Notes: a model not told the origin generated them from the sequence alone. 64,000 nucleotides of DNA from Spirochaetota bacterium (GCA_023398165.1 JAEWSQ010000012.1:1-64000), one strand, 5' to 3'. Positions 1-9,935 are shown, numbered from the stretch's first letter. Numbers and translations: made by a program.

Positions 1-156
1 AGTTTCCGTTGGTGTATATGAAGTATTCCAATCAGGATCATAATTCGCTATTTCTTCTTCGGTGTTAACTGGTCCGTTTGGTCCATAAGTTACCAACCCT
101 GTGGGATCTAGGGATCATATCGGGTTATTCAGCCGGTTGTCGTACCACATTGTACG
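1..156 (-). pseudogene. Relic of an RHS/YD-repeat protein core, 3' portion, runs off the left edge
   Basis: On the minus strand the frame reads MWYDNRLNNPI, then an in-frame TGA (115-117), then SLDPTGLVTYGPNG and on to the window edge. RHS-repeat core domains end in a YxxNNPLxYxDPTGL-type motif, and the spacing from NNP to DPTG fits exactly if the TGA replaces one sense codon, for example CGA. A second in-frame stop (157-159) closes the frame upstream. Only about 50 codons are visible, so this looks like a truncated and mutated RHS tail. The part after DPTG, which in live RHS proteins is the variable toxin-bearing tip, continues outside the window and may be intact or not. Confidence 0.45.
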
Positions 157-169
157 TCAAAAATCCTGC

Positions 170-2659
170 TTAGAAAATAGTTCTAAAATCTGCCATTGAC
201 AGGGTCAGCTCCTGATTATCTTCTTTTCCAATTAGGAAACTTGTTTTAGTGAACTGCACTTCCCCGCTTAAAGACTGTAATGCAATTAAGACTTCGTAAG
301 CATCCTCTGCTGCTGCAACATGCATTCTGCACGAATTAGTGTTATATGAAATTCCTCTTCCATAACTTTCACTAATAGTATTATTGACAGCTTGAAGAAC
401 AAAATATCTAGTATCTGCTAAATCGGTTATAGTGACATTGACAACGCGCATCGATTTTTCCATGTCGTCTATTGATAGTGCAAGGTTTGTTAGTATGTCC
501 GTTTCAGCATAATAGGGTTTATCATAAACATATGTGTAATTATACGTAAGGTCGTCTTCAATTTCAAGTAAATGTATATAAAGCGGATCTTCAAATTCTT
601 CTTCATCATACGTTATTAAAACTGACCACGATCCGTCATTATTCACTCTGACAGAACCTTTTTCTGATCCCGAAAAGGAGTTTTTATTTGCAATTATTGA
701 AATATATGTTTTATTAGGATCAATCGTAATTCCCGAAGTACCGGCACTAATAGTACCGTTAAATTCTTTCTGGTAAATTTTTTGAGAAAAATCGATGCCG
801 GCAATATCAGCACTGTCTGTAATTTCCTTATCAACTATATTATAGCTGCGAAAGGCTTCATTAGGAAGATACCCGGAAACACTAAATCGTACCTCCGGGT
901 CATTAATTGGTTTAAGTACATATACATACCAGTTTCCCGTAGAATCCGGTTTTGCTGTTAAATAATTATGTACACCATCCCAGTTATTGGTTACAACTGA
1001 CCACTTTGAATAATCTACAGGACTGTCATTCAGCTGTATATTCAGAGTTCCGCTTGCCTTAACAAAATGCCCCTCTAGATCGACATGCAGGCCCCCGCTT
1101 CCGAGAGTATAATCATTATCAATTACAGATGAAAACCATACCCCTTCTTCGGGACTGTAAGACACTTTAAAATAGACTGGAATGTTTTCTTCATATCCGC
1201 CGGTGTATATTTCATAGGTTCCGTCAGAGGCAGCATCTGCAGTTTCGATTGGATTATTTCCTGTTTTATCTATTTTTGATTTATCATATAGAGCTACTCT
1301 AAGCTTCTCAGGATTTATTTCGCCTTCGCTTGTCGTCATCCTGATTGCTCCTGTAACAGTGCAAAGCGGAAAAGACAGTTCAATATCAGCTATATCTTCT
1401 CTAAAAAGAGTGACCGGGGTATCTATAAAACCGCTCACGTTCCTTCCATCTGTAAGGGTGCCGCTTACATAACAATAGGCGTCTACGGGTTCACTCTTTT
1501 CATACACATAACAGCTCCATGACCCGTCTGCAGTATTTACATCTGCATCACCATACGTACCGGCTGTGCTGGTCTTTTCTGCTTTTAGACTGACCTCCAT
1601 AGAGGAAAAACTCTGTTCTGTTTCCCCTTTTAAAATTTTTAATTTTCCGCTTACTTTTCTCATCCTTACATCTGTAACCGAAGGGATTTCTATATCGTTT
1701 AAAGTATCAAGATATCGCAGTGAAAAATGATCGAAAACTAAACCCTCTTTTGTTTTCATCATAAAGAGAAAAAAATAAAAATTTTTACTGCTGCTCGATT
1801 CCAAAAACACTTCCCATGAACCGTCCGTATTAAACACGCCCGTAATACTGTCTGTAGACAGCCCCGATCCCATTACGTTTATGGAGCATTCAGCTAATTC
1901 TTGAGGAATTCCGCTTACGGTCAACGACATCTTTCCTGAAACACGTATATACTTAACAAAATCATCTTTTGTTAATGCACAGTCAAAAACTGAATCCAGG
2001 GCGGATGCCACATGTACTATTTCTGTTCTATGTGCGGTCTGTGTGTCTCCCGACACTCTCATATTGCAGATGTAGTAGCCCGGATTTAATGTAACCGTAC
2101 CGCTTTGTGAAAGAGGATTTGTGTAGCCGCTGAAAGTACCCGATTCATTTATTATAAGGGTTTCGCTTCCAAATTCTGAAAGCTTCACCGTCCAGCTGGT
2201 AAGGTTAATTCCTGCAGCAGTTGAAAGCTTCCAGGTAAAACTTCCCTGAACTCCGCTCATCTGCGGTGTTATGGTTATTGCAGCATTTACTGAAATACCG
2301 TTTTTCACTTCTACTTCTGCATAGCCCTGTGCGGCATCCGCTTCTGCCCCGTCAAATTCTACTATTCCATATGCAGTTATTTTCCATTTTCCCTCAGGCA
2401 GACTGATATCTGCTTTGTTGTCAGTAAGTATCTGTACGTCAGAAGTAAGGCCTTCTTTATTTTCAAACTCCAGCCGGTATTTTATAAATTCGGGTGTCTG
2501 CGGTAAAACGGTTCTTGATTCATCAGAATTCAATACTATGCTTATTGTCCCGCCCTCTGCCGGTATTCTGTTTGCGTTTATTTGTGAAAAAAAGTTTTCA
2601 CAGGAGAAAAAAGCACATATAGCTGCTGTTAAAAGTACAAATCCCGCTATTTTTTTCAT
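170..2659 (-). CDS. Large modular lipoprotein, function unknown
   Basis: 829 residues. The N-terminus is a lipoprotein signal: KK, a hydrophobic stretch, and a lipobox ending at Cys20 (AFFSC), so the mature protein is probably lipid-anchored. The body is beta-rich and repetitive: a unit containing a D/N-G-S/T-W-x-V/C-x-V pattern recurs (NTDGSWEVFL, NTADGSWSCYV, SDGTYEIY, DSTGNWYVYV, NNDGSWSVLI), each following a short V-S-G-x-L strand. This suggests tandem Ig- or carboxypeptidase-regulatory-like beta sandwiches. No catalytic motif is visible. It follows the Big_2 lipoprotein by 9 bp and is probably cotranscribed with it. An adhesin or surface-structure role is inference only. Confidence 0.8.
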   Translation of the reverse strand: MKKIAGFVLLTAAICAFFSCENFFSQINANRIPAEGGTISIVLNSDESRTVLPQTPEFIKYRLEFENKEGLTSDVQILTDNKADISLPEGKWKITAYGIVEFDGAEADAAQGYAEVEVKNGISVNAAITITPQMSGVQGSFTWKLSTAAGINLTSWTVKLSEFGSETLIINESGTFSGYTNPLSQSGTVTLNPGYYICNMRVSGDTQTAHRTEIVHVASALDSVFDCALTKDDFVKYIRVSGKMSLTVSGIPQELAECSINVMGSGLSTDSITGVFNTDGSWEVFLESSSSKNFYFFLFMMKTKEGLVFDHFSLRYLDTLNDIEIPSVTDVRMRKVSGKLKILKGETEQSFSSMEVSLKAEKTSTAGTYGDADVNTADGSWSCYVYEKSEPVDAYCYVSGTLTDGRNVSGFIDTPVTLFREDIADIELSFPLCTVTGAIRMTTSEGEINPEKLRVALYDKSKIDKTGNNPIETADAASDGTYEIYTGGYEENIPVYFKVSYSPEEGVWFSSVIDNDYTLGSGGLHVDLEGHFVKASGTLNIQLNDSPVDYSKWSVVTNNWDGVHNYLTAKPDSTGNWYVYVLKPINDPEVRFSVSGYLPNEAFRSYNIVDKEITDSADIAGIDFSQKIYQKEFNGTISAGTSGITIDPNKTYISIIANKNSFSGSEKGSVRVNNDGSWSVLITYDEEEFEDPLYIHLLEIEDDLTYNYTYVYDKPYYAETDILTNLALSIDDMEKSMRVVNVTITDLADTRYFVLQAVNNTISESYGRGISYNTNSCRMHVAAAEDAYEVLIALQSLSGEVQFTKTSFLIGKEDNQELTLSMADFRTIF

Positions 2660-2668
2660 AATTCTCTC

Positions 2669-3805
2669 CTACTCAATTATTTTAAACATGACAGATTTTG
2701 AATACGGTTTACCGTCTTTTACTACTACGAGCGTGAGTGTATGGGTTCCCTTTTCTTCTCCCGACAGACTTAGTGAAATTGATGATGTATTTCCCTTTAC
2801 TGCTCCGTCTAAATACCAGGTATAGGAATCCCAAGTTCCTGTAACCGACGCCTGCAGTACCGATGTTGAAGATATTGACGCTTCATTGCTTAATCCGCTT
2901 ACGCTAAGGGGTATAGTCTCGTCATTTGTTCCTTCAAATACTATTGCAACTTTTCGTTTTACGGTTACTTTGCATACTGCCTTTTTTTCGCCGTCTTTTG
3001 TCGTTACGGTAATATCCGCAGTTCCTTCCTGTACTGCGCTGACAAGCCCGGCTTCACTCACTGCAGCTGTCTGAGCATCGCTCGATTCCCATGTTACATT
3101 CTGGTCTGTCGCATTTTCAGGAAGAATTTGAGCATTGAGAGCTGCAGTTTCGCCTATATATAGAGTAAGTGTTTCTTTATCAAGTATTACACCGGTAACG
3201 TCAATTTTTTCTTTTGCGACAGTAACGGTACAAGCCGCTTTCAGTCCCCTGTCTTCCGTTTCTGCCGTTATTACAGCCTCTCCCTCTGCTTTTCCGGTCA
3301 CTTTACCGTCTTTATCTACTTGTGCAATTGTACTGTCCGATGTAGACCATATAACGTTTTTATTATCTGCATTATCGGGAGTAACAACTGCCGAGAGTGT
3401 TTCTTCCCCTCCTATAAGCAGTGCTGTCTTTTCTTTTGTAAGCGTAATGCCGTCAGGCTTTATTGTTTTTTTTATTACAGTCAGAGCACATGATGCTGAT
3501 TTATGATTATCTTCCGTCCTTATTGTGATTACCGCCTCGCCTGATGCAAGGGCATGAACTGTTCCGTCATAATCTGCTGTTGCAATTGAAACATCGCTCG
3601 ATTCCCAAACAACAGGAGTATCTGCAGCTTCTACAGGCAGAATCACCGCTTCAAGTTTTTCTGAATCCCCTTCGGTCAGTTCCAATGTTGTTTTATTCAG
3701 TGTTATATCGGCTACCTGATACCATGAGCGGTCAGTACAGCTTGTAATGCATATACTTAAGCAGAATACGCAGACTGCACTAATAAAAATATTTTTCACT
3801 TTCAC
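2669..3805 (-). CDS. Lipoprotein with three Big_2 Ig-like domains
   Basis: 378 residues. The signal sequence ends in a lipobox at Cys23 (CITSC). Three tandem bacterial Ig-like group 2 domains follow (about residues 33-110, 115-195 and 202-280). Each starts with an L-x-K-x-x-x-x-L-x-x-G strand and contains VxWxSSDxxIAxVxxxGxVxAxxxGxAxIT. A C-terminal domain (about 285-378) looks PKD- or Ig-like. Big_2 domains are typical of surface proteins. It is the promoter-proximal gene of a two-gene unit with the 829-residue lipoprotein. A promoter with -10 TATACT and -35 TTGCTG lies upstream. Confidence 0.88.
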   Translation of the reverse strand: MKVKNIFISAVCVFCLSICITSCTDRSWYQVADITLNKTTLELTEGDSEKLEAVILPVEAADTPVVWESSDVSIATADYDGTVHALASGEAVITIRTEDNHKSASCALTVIKKTIKPDGITLTKEKTALLIGGEETLSAVVTPDNADNKNVIWSTSDSTIAQVDKDGKVTGKAEGEAVITAETEDRGLKAACTVTVAKEKIDVTGVILDKETLTLYIGETAALNAQILPENATDQNVTWESSDAQTAAVSEAGLVSAVQEGTADITVTTKDGEKKAVCKVTVKRKVAIVFEGTNDETIPLSVSGLSNEASISSTSVLQASVTGTWDSYTWYLDGAVKGNTSSISLSLSGEEKGTHTLTLVVVKDGKPYSKSVMFKIIE

Positions 3806-3839
3806 AACACTCTCCCTCGTTTTAAATACTATAAAGTAC

Positions 3840-3868
3840 AGTATACACTACCTTTTTTATTTCAGCAA
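3840..3868 (-). promoter_or_regulatory. Promoter of the Big_2 lipoprotein unit
   Basis: Reading the minus strand: -35 TTGCTG (3863-3868), 17-bp spacer, extended -10 GTGTATACT with the hexamer TATACT at 3840-3845. The same TTGC / GTGTATACT layout precedes the chemoreceptor gene (6362-6390) and the small secreted protein gene (27749-27777). Confidence 0.6.
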
Positions 3869-3934
3869 ATTTTTTTTACCTTTACCTCTCTTAATCCTGC
3901 CATAGTCACTGTAGTACTATTCACCTTTTCAAGG

Positions 3935-3963
3935 TTGCACTATTCACTTCTATGCCTTACACT
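3935..3963 (+). promoter_or_regulatory. Candidate promoter for the GH95 gene, leaderless arrangement
   Basis: A weak -35 TTGCAC (3935-3940), a 17-bp spacer and -10 TACACT (3958-3963) are followed by exactly six bases and then ATG at 3970. Transcription would begin at or next to the start codon. No Shine-Dalgarno sequence is present. Confidence 0.45.
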
Positions 3964-3969
3964 ATCTGC

Positions 3970-6369
3970 ATGAGAAAAATTTGGTATTCACAACCGGCTT
4001 CCTGCTGGAATGAGGCGCTGCCTTTGGGGAACGGACGGCTCGGTGCTATGCTTTACGGCGGAATCAACAGCGAGAAAATACAGCTCAATGAAGATTCTCT
4101 GTGGTCCGGTTTTCACCGCGACAGAAACAACCGGGACGCTCTGCAGCACATCGATGAAATACGTTCTCTTATAGATTCCGGCCGCATTGAAGAAGCCCAG
4201 GAACTCGCGTTCACTTCACTCTCGGGGACTCCTCCCGGCCAGTGCGTGTATCAGAGCGCAGGAAACCTCTATATAGATTTTTATACGGAAGCTTCAAAGG
4301 GAATTACCGGTCCCATGGGGGATCATACGTCAATCCTTACAGAACCTCTTTCGGATCATCACAAGTACACGAGAGAACTTGATCTTGAGACAGCTGTCTG
4401 TAAAACCCGGTACACCATTAAGGGCATCACCTACACTCAGGAATCCTTTATTTCCTCGCCCGATAATGTCATTGTTTTTAGAATCACAGCTGATAAGCCC
4501 GGAAGTATTTTTCTTCGTGCCCGCCTTGACAGGGGTATTTGGGCTGAACGGGTTTGGAATGTAAATGACCGCACCATCGCACTCGAAGACACAAGAGGTC
4601 TTCCTTTTTGCGTCATGACATCTGCCAGAGCATTAAGCGCTTCCGGGAAGGCTTCTGTAAAAACCCGGGGAGCATGCATCATTGCAGAATACGCCGATGA
4701 AGTTATTCTCTTAACTGATATTCAAACGGCTTTCCGGACCGGTAAAAAAAAGGACAGCTGGACTGCCTCATGCGCTTCTCATCTTGAGATGCTTTCAGAG
4801 TTCTATTTTAATGAGGCCATTAAAAAACATATACAGGATTATGAGAATCTTTATAAGAGACTCGACTTTACACTCTTTTCTCCTGATAAAAGCACTAATA
4901 CTTTCTCAAAGCTCCCGACTAATACGAGACTTGAACTCTTTAAAACAGATAAGTCTGATACCGGGCTCATCGAGTTATATTATCATTTTTCACGGTACCT
5001 TCTTATAAGCTCAAGCAGAGAGGGGACGAATCCTGCAAACCTTCAGGGAATCTGGAACGAACACATGGATCCGCCGTGGGGTTCAAAATACACTATAAAC
5101 ATTAATACGCAGATGAATTACTGGCCTGCCTGCATGACATCTCTTCCCGAATGCGAGCTTCCGCTGTTTGAACTTCTGGAGCGCTCGTATCAGAACGGCA
5201 AATTTACGGCACGCATCATGTACGGCTGCAACGGTTTTGTTGCACACCACAATATGGATATCTGGGGCGACACTGCCCCGCAGGACTTGTGGATTCCGGG
5301 AACCTACTGGCTTTTAGGAGCCGCCTGGCTTGCAACGCACATACGCGAGCACTATGAATACACCTTTGATTTGGAATTTCTTGAGCGGTATTACTACTTA
5401 ATGCACGATGTCTGCCTTTTCTTCTCTGAATTTCTCATTCCGCGTAAAAGTGAAGAAGACGGTAAAGAATACCTGGTTCTTTCTCCTTCAGTATCGCCTG
5501 AAAATACCTACCGTCTTAAAAACGGACAGACGGGAGCCTTATGCGCCGGATGCGAAATGGACAACCGTATTCTGGAACATATTTTTAAAGCGACTATTAA
5601 AAGCGCAGAAGAATTAAAAGCTCTTCTTTCCGCCTCAATATCTCCCAGTGATCTTCAGACATTTAAATCAGTTCTCGCCCGTCTTACTCCCGTCAGACTT
5701 ACAAAAGACGGTTTAATCAAAGAATGGAACGATGAGGTTGAGGAAACTGAGATTGGACACCGGCATATTTCCCACCTTTACGGACTCTTTCCCGGTAATT
5801 CAATTTCGCCTTTCTCGACACCGGATCTGGCAGAGGCTGCTGCTAAAACTCTGCAGAGGAGACTTGAACACGGAGGAGGACACACAGGATGGAGCCGTGC
5901 ATGGATTATTAATTTCCGCTCCTCCTTATGTCAGGGGAATGAGGCTCTTGAAGATATTTATAAACTCATTGAGCAGTCCACGCTCCCTAATCTTTTCGAC
6001 AACCACCCGCCTTTTCAAATTGACGGAAATTTTGGAACTCTTGCCGGTATTACAAGAATGATAATTCAAAGCCGTTTTAATTCCGAAGACGGTTCCCCGT
6101 ATTTTACTTCGGTCGAGCTGTATCTTTTATGTGCTCTGCCTGATGCATGGAAAAGCGGTGAACTTAAAGGAGTAAAACTCAAAGGTTCCCTTACGGCCGA
6201 CATCTTCTGGGAAAACGGGAAACTGGTAAAGTTAATGCTGCATAAAAACGGGAAAGGGCGCTCTGTTCTGCAGGCTAAAATTTATTACAGCGGAGTGTTT
6301 ATAAAAACTGATATTGAAATGAACCCCGTTACTATTATTCCAGAAATGTTCCGTTCTGAATTTGCATAA
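3970..6369 (+). CDS. GH95 family alpha-L-fucosidase (or related alpha-galactosidase)
   Basis: 799 residues from the ATG at 3970. The frame also has an ATG at 3952, but its codons lie on the candidate -10 box. The N-terminus (KIWYSQPASCWNEALPLGNG) is the hallmark GH95 opening. Numbered from 3952, the catalytic features are the Asn pair N383/N385 in NINTQMNYWPA, E517 in SPSVSPEN, and D691 in FQIDGNFG. These match the Asn-Asn-Glu-Asp set known for Bifidobacterium AfcA. Length is normal for the catalytic part. No signal peptide is seen, so it probably acts on imported oligosaccharides. It lies alone upstream of a chemoreceptor. Fucose versus galactose specificity cannot be settled from sequence alone. 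Confidence 0.9.
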   Translation: MRKIWYSQPASCWNEALPLGNGRLGAMLYGGINSEKIQLNEDSLWSGFHRDRNNRDALQHIDEIRSLIDSGRIEEAQELAFTSLSGTPPGQCVYQSAGNLYIDFYTEASKGITGPMGDHTSILTEPLSDHHKYTRELDLETAVCKTRYTIKGITYTQESFISSPDNVIVFRITADKPGSIFLRARLDRGIWAERVWNVNDRTIALEDTRGLPFCVMTSARALSASGKASVKTRGACIIAEYADEVILLTDIQTAFRTGKKKDSWTASCASHLEMLSEFYFNEAIKKHIQDYENLYKRLDFTLFSPDKSTNTFSKLPTNTRLELFKTDKSDTGLIELYYHFSRYLLISSSREGTNPANLQGIWNEHMDPPWGSKYTININTQMNYWPACMTSLPECELPLFELLERSYQNGKFTARIMYGCNGFVAHHNMDIWGDTAPQDLWIPGTYWLLGAAWLATHIREHYEYTFDLEFLERYYYLMHDVCLFFSEFLIPRKSEEDGKEYLVLSPSVSPENTYRLKNGQTGALCAGCEMDNRILEHIFKATIKSAEELKALLSASISPSDLQTFKSVLARLTPVRLTKDGLIKEWNDEVEETEIGHRHISHLYGLFPGNSISPFSTPDLAEAAAKTLQRRLEHGGGHTGWSRAWIINFRSSLCQGNEALEDIYKLIEQSTLPNLFDNHPPFQIDGNFGTLAGITRMIIQSRFNSEDGSPYFTSVELYLLCALPDAWKSGELKGVKLKGSLTADIFWENGKLVKLMLHKNGKGRSVLQAKIYYSGVFIKTDIEMNPVTIIPEMFRSEFA

Positions 6370-6390
6370 AACCGGAATTGCGTGTATACT
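6362..6390 (+). promoter_or_regulatory. Promoter of the chemoreceptor gene
   Basis: -35 TTGCAT (6362-6367) overlaps the GH95 stop codon. A 17-bp spacer leads to -10 TATACT (6385-6390), preceded by GTG as an extended -10. It does not resemble the sigma-28 flagellar consensus. Confidence 0.55.
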
Positions 6391-6435
6391 AAATCACGGG
6401 AGCTTCATATGTATTATCAGTAAAGGCGGTGTACC

Positions 6436-8283
6436 ATGAAGATAAGAACAAAGCTCTTAGGCACAATAGTTGTTATTATCTGCGTTATAGGCATAGCAGC
6501 CGGTGTTTTTGCCATTTTTAACACTGTTCAGCAAAAAATTCAATCCGAAAAATTAATAGTACTTCAGCTTAAAGACCAGCTGTATAAAGAAGCTTCATAT
6601 ATTAACGGACTTTTCTTTACTGCGGTAAATTCCAGCATTGAAAAATATAAGGAAATTACCCTGACTACGGCCGGTTCATTCGACGCGGTGGACACAATTT
6701 CATATTTAAAACAGAACAGTTCAATTTCACAATCCCTTGAGCAGATAAAGCAGATGGATTCATTTATGACAACAAGACGCGACCGGCTTTTTTCCTCTGC
6801 CTCTTCTTTTGTAGAGACAGGAACAAAACTTGGTTTAAATAGTTTCAGTATGGCTTTATGCGATTTTCTTCCCCTCCAGTACTATTCCGGAAAACCCGGT
6901 TTTATACCCTATCTCGAAGCAGCAGCCGCATATACAGGAAGCATTAGAATCATGTCACAGTCATGCAGCTCCAGTATTGCATTACTCGAGGAACAGATTG
7001 TTCATATTGAAAAAGAATCAGCGGCAATGACTGTAAATGCTCTTCTCGTGTCCTTATTCATTGCTGTTATTCTCATTACTGCATCTTTCATTTTTTCTCT
7101 TCTCGCACTAAACAGTATTTCACGGCGGCTCGCTAAACTGTCGCATGCTACAAGCTTATTCAGCAGCGGAGACCTGGGAACAAGAATTGAGCTTAAAGGC
7201 AACGACGAAATAACGGAGCTTGGAAGTCTCATGGAAACAATGAGAGTAAACTTAAGCAGCTCAATGATGAAAATACAGTCGACTTCGGCTTTGGCTCTTC
7301 AAAGCAAGGAGGAACTTGAACGGTCTGTATCTCAGTCTGAAAAAGAAACATTACTGCTTTCAAAACAAATTTCCGGAATTACCTCTAGCGCATCGGATTT
7401 ATATACATCCGCTCAAAACTCTAATTCTGCAGTAGAAGAAATTTCTAAGAGTATAGCTACCGTATCCGGCATGATCGAGTCTCAGTCTTCCATGGTTGAA
7501 CAGTCAGCAGCCTCCATTACGCAGATGGCTGCCTCTATTTCATCCCTCTCCGCGATTATGGAAAAAAATAAAAGCGGTTCGGAAAACCTTGTTAAGACAG
7601 CTTCTCTGGGAGAAAATCAAATTACAAATACGGCACAAAGCATTGAACTCATACAAAAGAGCGCAGATACAATACGGAATATGGCGGAAATGATAGAAGG
7701 TATTTCAGAGCAGACGAATATTCTTGCAATGAACGCTGCAATTGAAGCCGCACATGCAGGCGAAACGGGAAAAGGCTTCTCTGTTGTTGCAGATGAGATC
7801 CGGTCTCTTGCAGAAGCTTCTTCTGCAAACTCAAAATCTATTTCTTCATCATTAAAGGAAATTCTGGAGAATATTGCAAAAGCTAATGAAGAAGGGAAAA
7901 AAACAGCAGACTCATTTCTTGAAATACAGAGGGGCATTGGTATTGTCAGTTCTTCTTTTGATGAAATTGTAAATGGGTTATTGGAATTAAAAGAAGGAGG
8001 AAATCAAATAATGGAAGCTATGAATGAATTATCTTCCTATACCGCCGATGTCAATACTAATTCTTCTTCTATCAAAAAACAAACGGATTTTGTCAGGGAC
8101 TCTGTAACGCTGGTTAATACCATTTCCAACACTTTTATTAATTCAAGCAGAGAGGCCGCTCAGGAAGTCGAACGAATAAACAGAGTCCTTTCAGTTGTTT
8201 CTGAACATGCATCCACAATCGAGTTCATAAGCACACAGCTTCATGATGAAGCTGAACAGTATAAGGTGAATCAGGAAGTCTAG
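6436..8283 (+). CDS. Methyl-accepting chemotaxis protein
   Basis: 615 residues. TM1 is about residues 7-29, a sensory region of about 165 residues follows, and TM2 is about 197-222. A HAMP segment (to about 270) leads into the long MCP coiled coil. The conserved hairpin tip is present (EQTNILAMNAAIEAAHAGETGKG), which binds CheA/CheW. The periplasmic part is helical and shows no Cache motif that I recognise. No CheR-tethering pentapeptide is visible at the C-terminus (ends VNQEV). The start is supported by AAAGGCGG upstream. Its position between glycoside hydrolase genes suggests sensing of a sugar or its binding protein, but this is inference. Confidence 0.95.
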   Translation: MKIRTKLLGTIVVIICVIGIAAGVFAIFNTVQQKIQSEKLIVLQLKDQLYKEASYINGLFFTAVNSSIEKYKEITLTTAGSFDAVDTISYLKQNSSISQSLEQIKQMDSFMTTRRDRLFSSASSFVETGTKLGLNSFSMALCDFLPLQYYSGKPGFIPYLEAAAAYTGSIRIMSQSCSSSIALLEEQIVHIEKESAAMTVNALLVSLFIAVILITASFIFSLLALNSISRRLAKLSHATSLFSSGDLGTRIELKGNDEITELGSLMETMRVNLSSSMMKIQSTSALALQSKEELERSVSQSEKETLLLSKQISGITSSASDLYTSAQNSNSAVEEISKSIATVSGMIESQSSMVEQSAASITQMAASISSLSAIMEKNKSGSENLVKTASLGENQITNTAQSIELIQKSADTIRNMAEMIEGISEQTNILAMNAAIEAAHAGETGKGFSVVADEIRSLAEASSANSKSISSSLKEILENIAKANEEGKKTADSFLEIQRGIGIVSSSFDEIVNGLLELKEGGNQIMEAMNELSSYTADVNTNSSSIKKQTDFVRDSVTLVNTISNTFINSSREAAQEVERINRVLSVVSEHASTIEFISTQLHDEAEQYKVNQEV

Positions 8284-8294
8284 TATTTTCACTT

Positions 8295-9935
8295 TTACTT
8301 TATACCCCACAGCTTCATCTTTTCGCCTATTATTGCAGTAAGTTCAATGCCTGCACCCTCCATACCCATGTCTATTAATGTATCCTGCATTGTTTTCCAT
8401 TCGGAATCAAATTCGCCGGGAGGACAAAGCACGCACCGTGTTAAGGCTCCCTTCACATAATCATCCGCGACGGAAACCATATCGTTGAGCCCCGGAGGCA
8501 GCGCATACTGCCAGATCTGACCGTGTTTAGAAATTCCAAGCTCTTCGGAGGATGGAAATAAATCTATCCACATTTCCGCACCGTAAGCTTCGAGAGTTTC
8601 TTTCTCTACCGGCAGATAGTTATCAATTATCCGCTGCCTCGAAGTTCTTGAAATGAAGTCGCCGTTTGAATCAAGTGCTGCGGTACCCCGCTGCGGGAAG
8701 GGATAAATCCATCTTCCGACACCGGTCTTTTTTGCATAATCAGGATCTGTCTCCGCCCTTCTCTGCTCATCATCAGGAACAATCCGCCTCCCGTCCTTAA
8801 CTGTATAGTTCACATCTTTAAGGCCCCAGTTTAAAAGTATCTGTGCTTCTTCAGAACACATCCAGTCAAGAAACTGAAACGCTCTTTCCGGATCCTTACA
8901 CGATGAAGATATGGCAATTCCCCAGCCTCCTGAAAACCCGTAATCCTTAAGGGAAGGATCCTTATATTCATCAGAAACTGTTATAGGCAAATATGCATAG
9001 GTTCGTTTTTCCTCGCCGCTTTTAATAAGCGCCGCACGGGGTTCTGTATACCCCCAGCTTGGATACGCAATCCCGAGCACCCTGCCCGATGCGATTTTAG
9101 ACTTCCAGACGTCTTCTTTCTGTGTAAACGATTCATTATCAAGAAGTCCTTCGTTATTCATTTTATTCAGCCACTTATAAAATTTAAATATTTCAGGATC
9201 AAGGAATTTATACCGCGCGGTCAGATTTTCATCGACAATCCACTGCCCGTCATCAGGGTAGCCGATCGTATAATTCCCCGGGTTTGAAAGATCTATCATC
9301 CATTGCCAGGTATCTATGAGAAGTGAAAGACCTATTGTTTTTTGACCGTTAATTTCAGGATACTTTTTCATATAAGCCCGTATTGCATTTTCATAGTCTT
9401 CCAGAGTTCTTATTACAGGGTAACCCAGTTCCTTTAAGACGGCATGCTGTATTTGAAGAATCCCCGAAGTTTCCAGAATCGCCTGTTTTACGCCGTATGT
9501 TCCGACAGAATAAATTCTCGGATCTCCTGTTGAATGCCTGAGCCTGACTATCTGATCCCCGTACAATTCCTTCATATTTTTCCCGTACTTTTCAATCAGA
9601 TCATCGAGAGGAATAACGGAGCCGGCTTCTATCAGTTTTGAAAGTTCGCCTTTCGCATAAATAAGATCAGGATATTCTGCACTGGCAATCATAAGCGCAA
9701 CCGCCTGTGTGTCCCCTGCAATAGGATGTTTAATGTCGAGTGCTACTCCGGTTTTTCTGGTAATTTCCCGGGCAACCGGATCATTCCACAGCATGTATTC
9801 AGTTGCATCAGAAGTGAAAAAAGAGAACGTTACGGGTTCATTTTGCCTTTCCAGTGATGATTCCTTATTTGAACAGGCAGTAAATATGACTAACAATAGT
9901 GCAGCGGAAAAAAATGCAAGGTATCCTTTTTTCAT
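8295..9935 (-). CDS. Lipoprotein sugar-binding protein of an ABC transporter (LplA/YtcQ type)
   Basis: About 546 residues using the ATG at 9935, which has GAGGAG just upstream; an in-frame ATG at 9956 is less likely. The lipobox is at the Cys of FTAC. The fold is that of family 1 extracellular solute-binding proteins: a long Lys/Arg-rich tail after residue 350, GGWGIAISSSCKDPERAFQF and FLDWM, as in LplA/YtcQ proteins for complex oligosaccharides. It is the last gene of a minus-strand run that starts with permeases and contains GH39. A second, different binding protein (12201-13928) lies in the same run, while only one permease pair is present. The ligand is unknown; xylo-oligosaccharide is suggested by the neighbour. 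Confidence 0.88.
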   Translation of the reverse strand: MKKGYLAFFSAALLLVIFTACSNKESSLERQNEPVTFSFFTSDATEYMLWNDPVAREITRKTGVALDIKHPIAGDTQAVALMIASAEYPDLIYAKGELSKLIEAGSVIPLDDLIEKYGKNMKELYGDQIVRLRHSTGDPRIYSVGTYGVKQAILETSGILQIQHAVLKELGYPVIRTLEDYENAIRAYMKKYPEINGQKTIGLSLLIDTWQWMIDLSNPGNYTIGYPDDGQWIVDENLTARYKFLDPEIFKFYKWLNKMNNEGLLDNESFTQKEDVWKSKIASGRVLGIAYPSWGYTEPRAALIKSGEEKRTYAYLPITVSDEYKDPSLKDYGFSGGWGIAISSSCKDPERAFQFLDWMCSEEAQILLNWGLKDVNYTVKDGRRIVPDDEQRRAETDPDYAKKTGVGRWIYPFPQRGTAALDSNGDFISRTSRQRIIDNYLPVEKETLEAYGAEMWIDLFPSSEELGISKHGQIWQYALPPGLNDMVSVADDYVKGALTRCVLCPPGEFDSEWKTMQDTLIDMGMEGAGIELTAIIGEKMKLWGIK

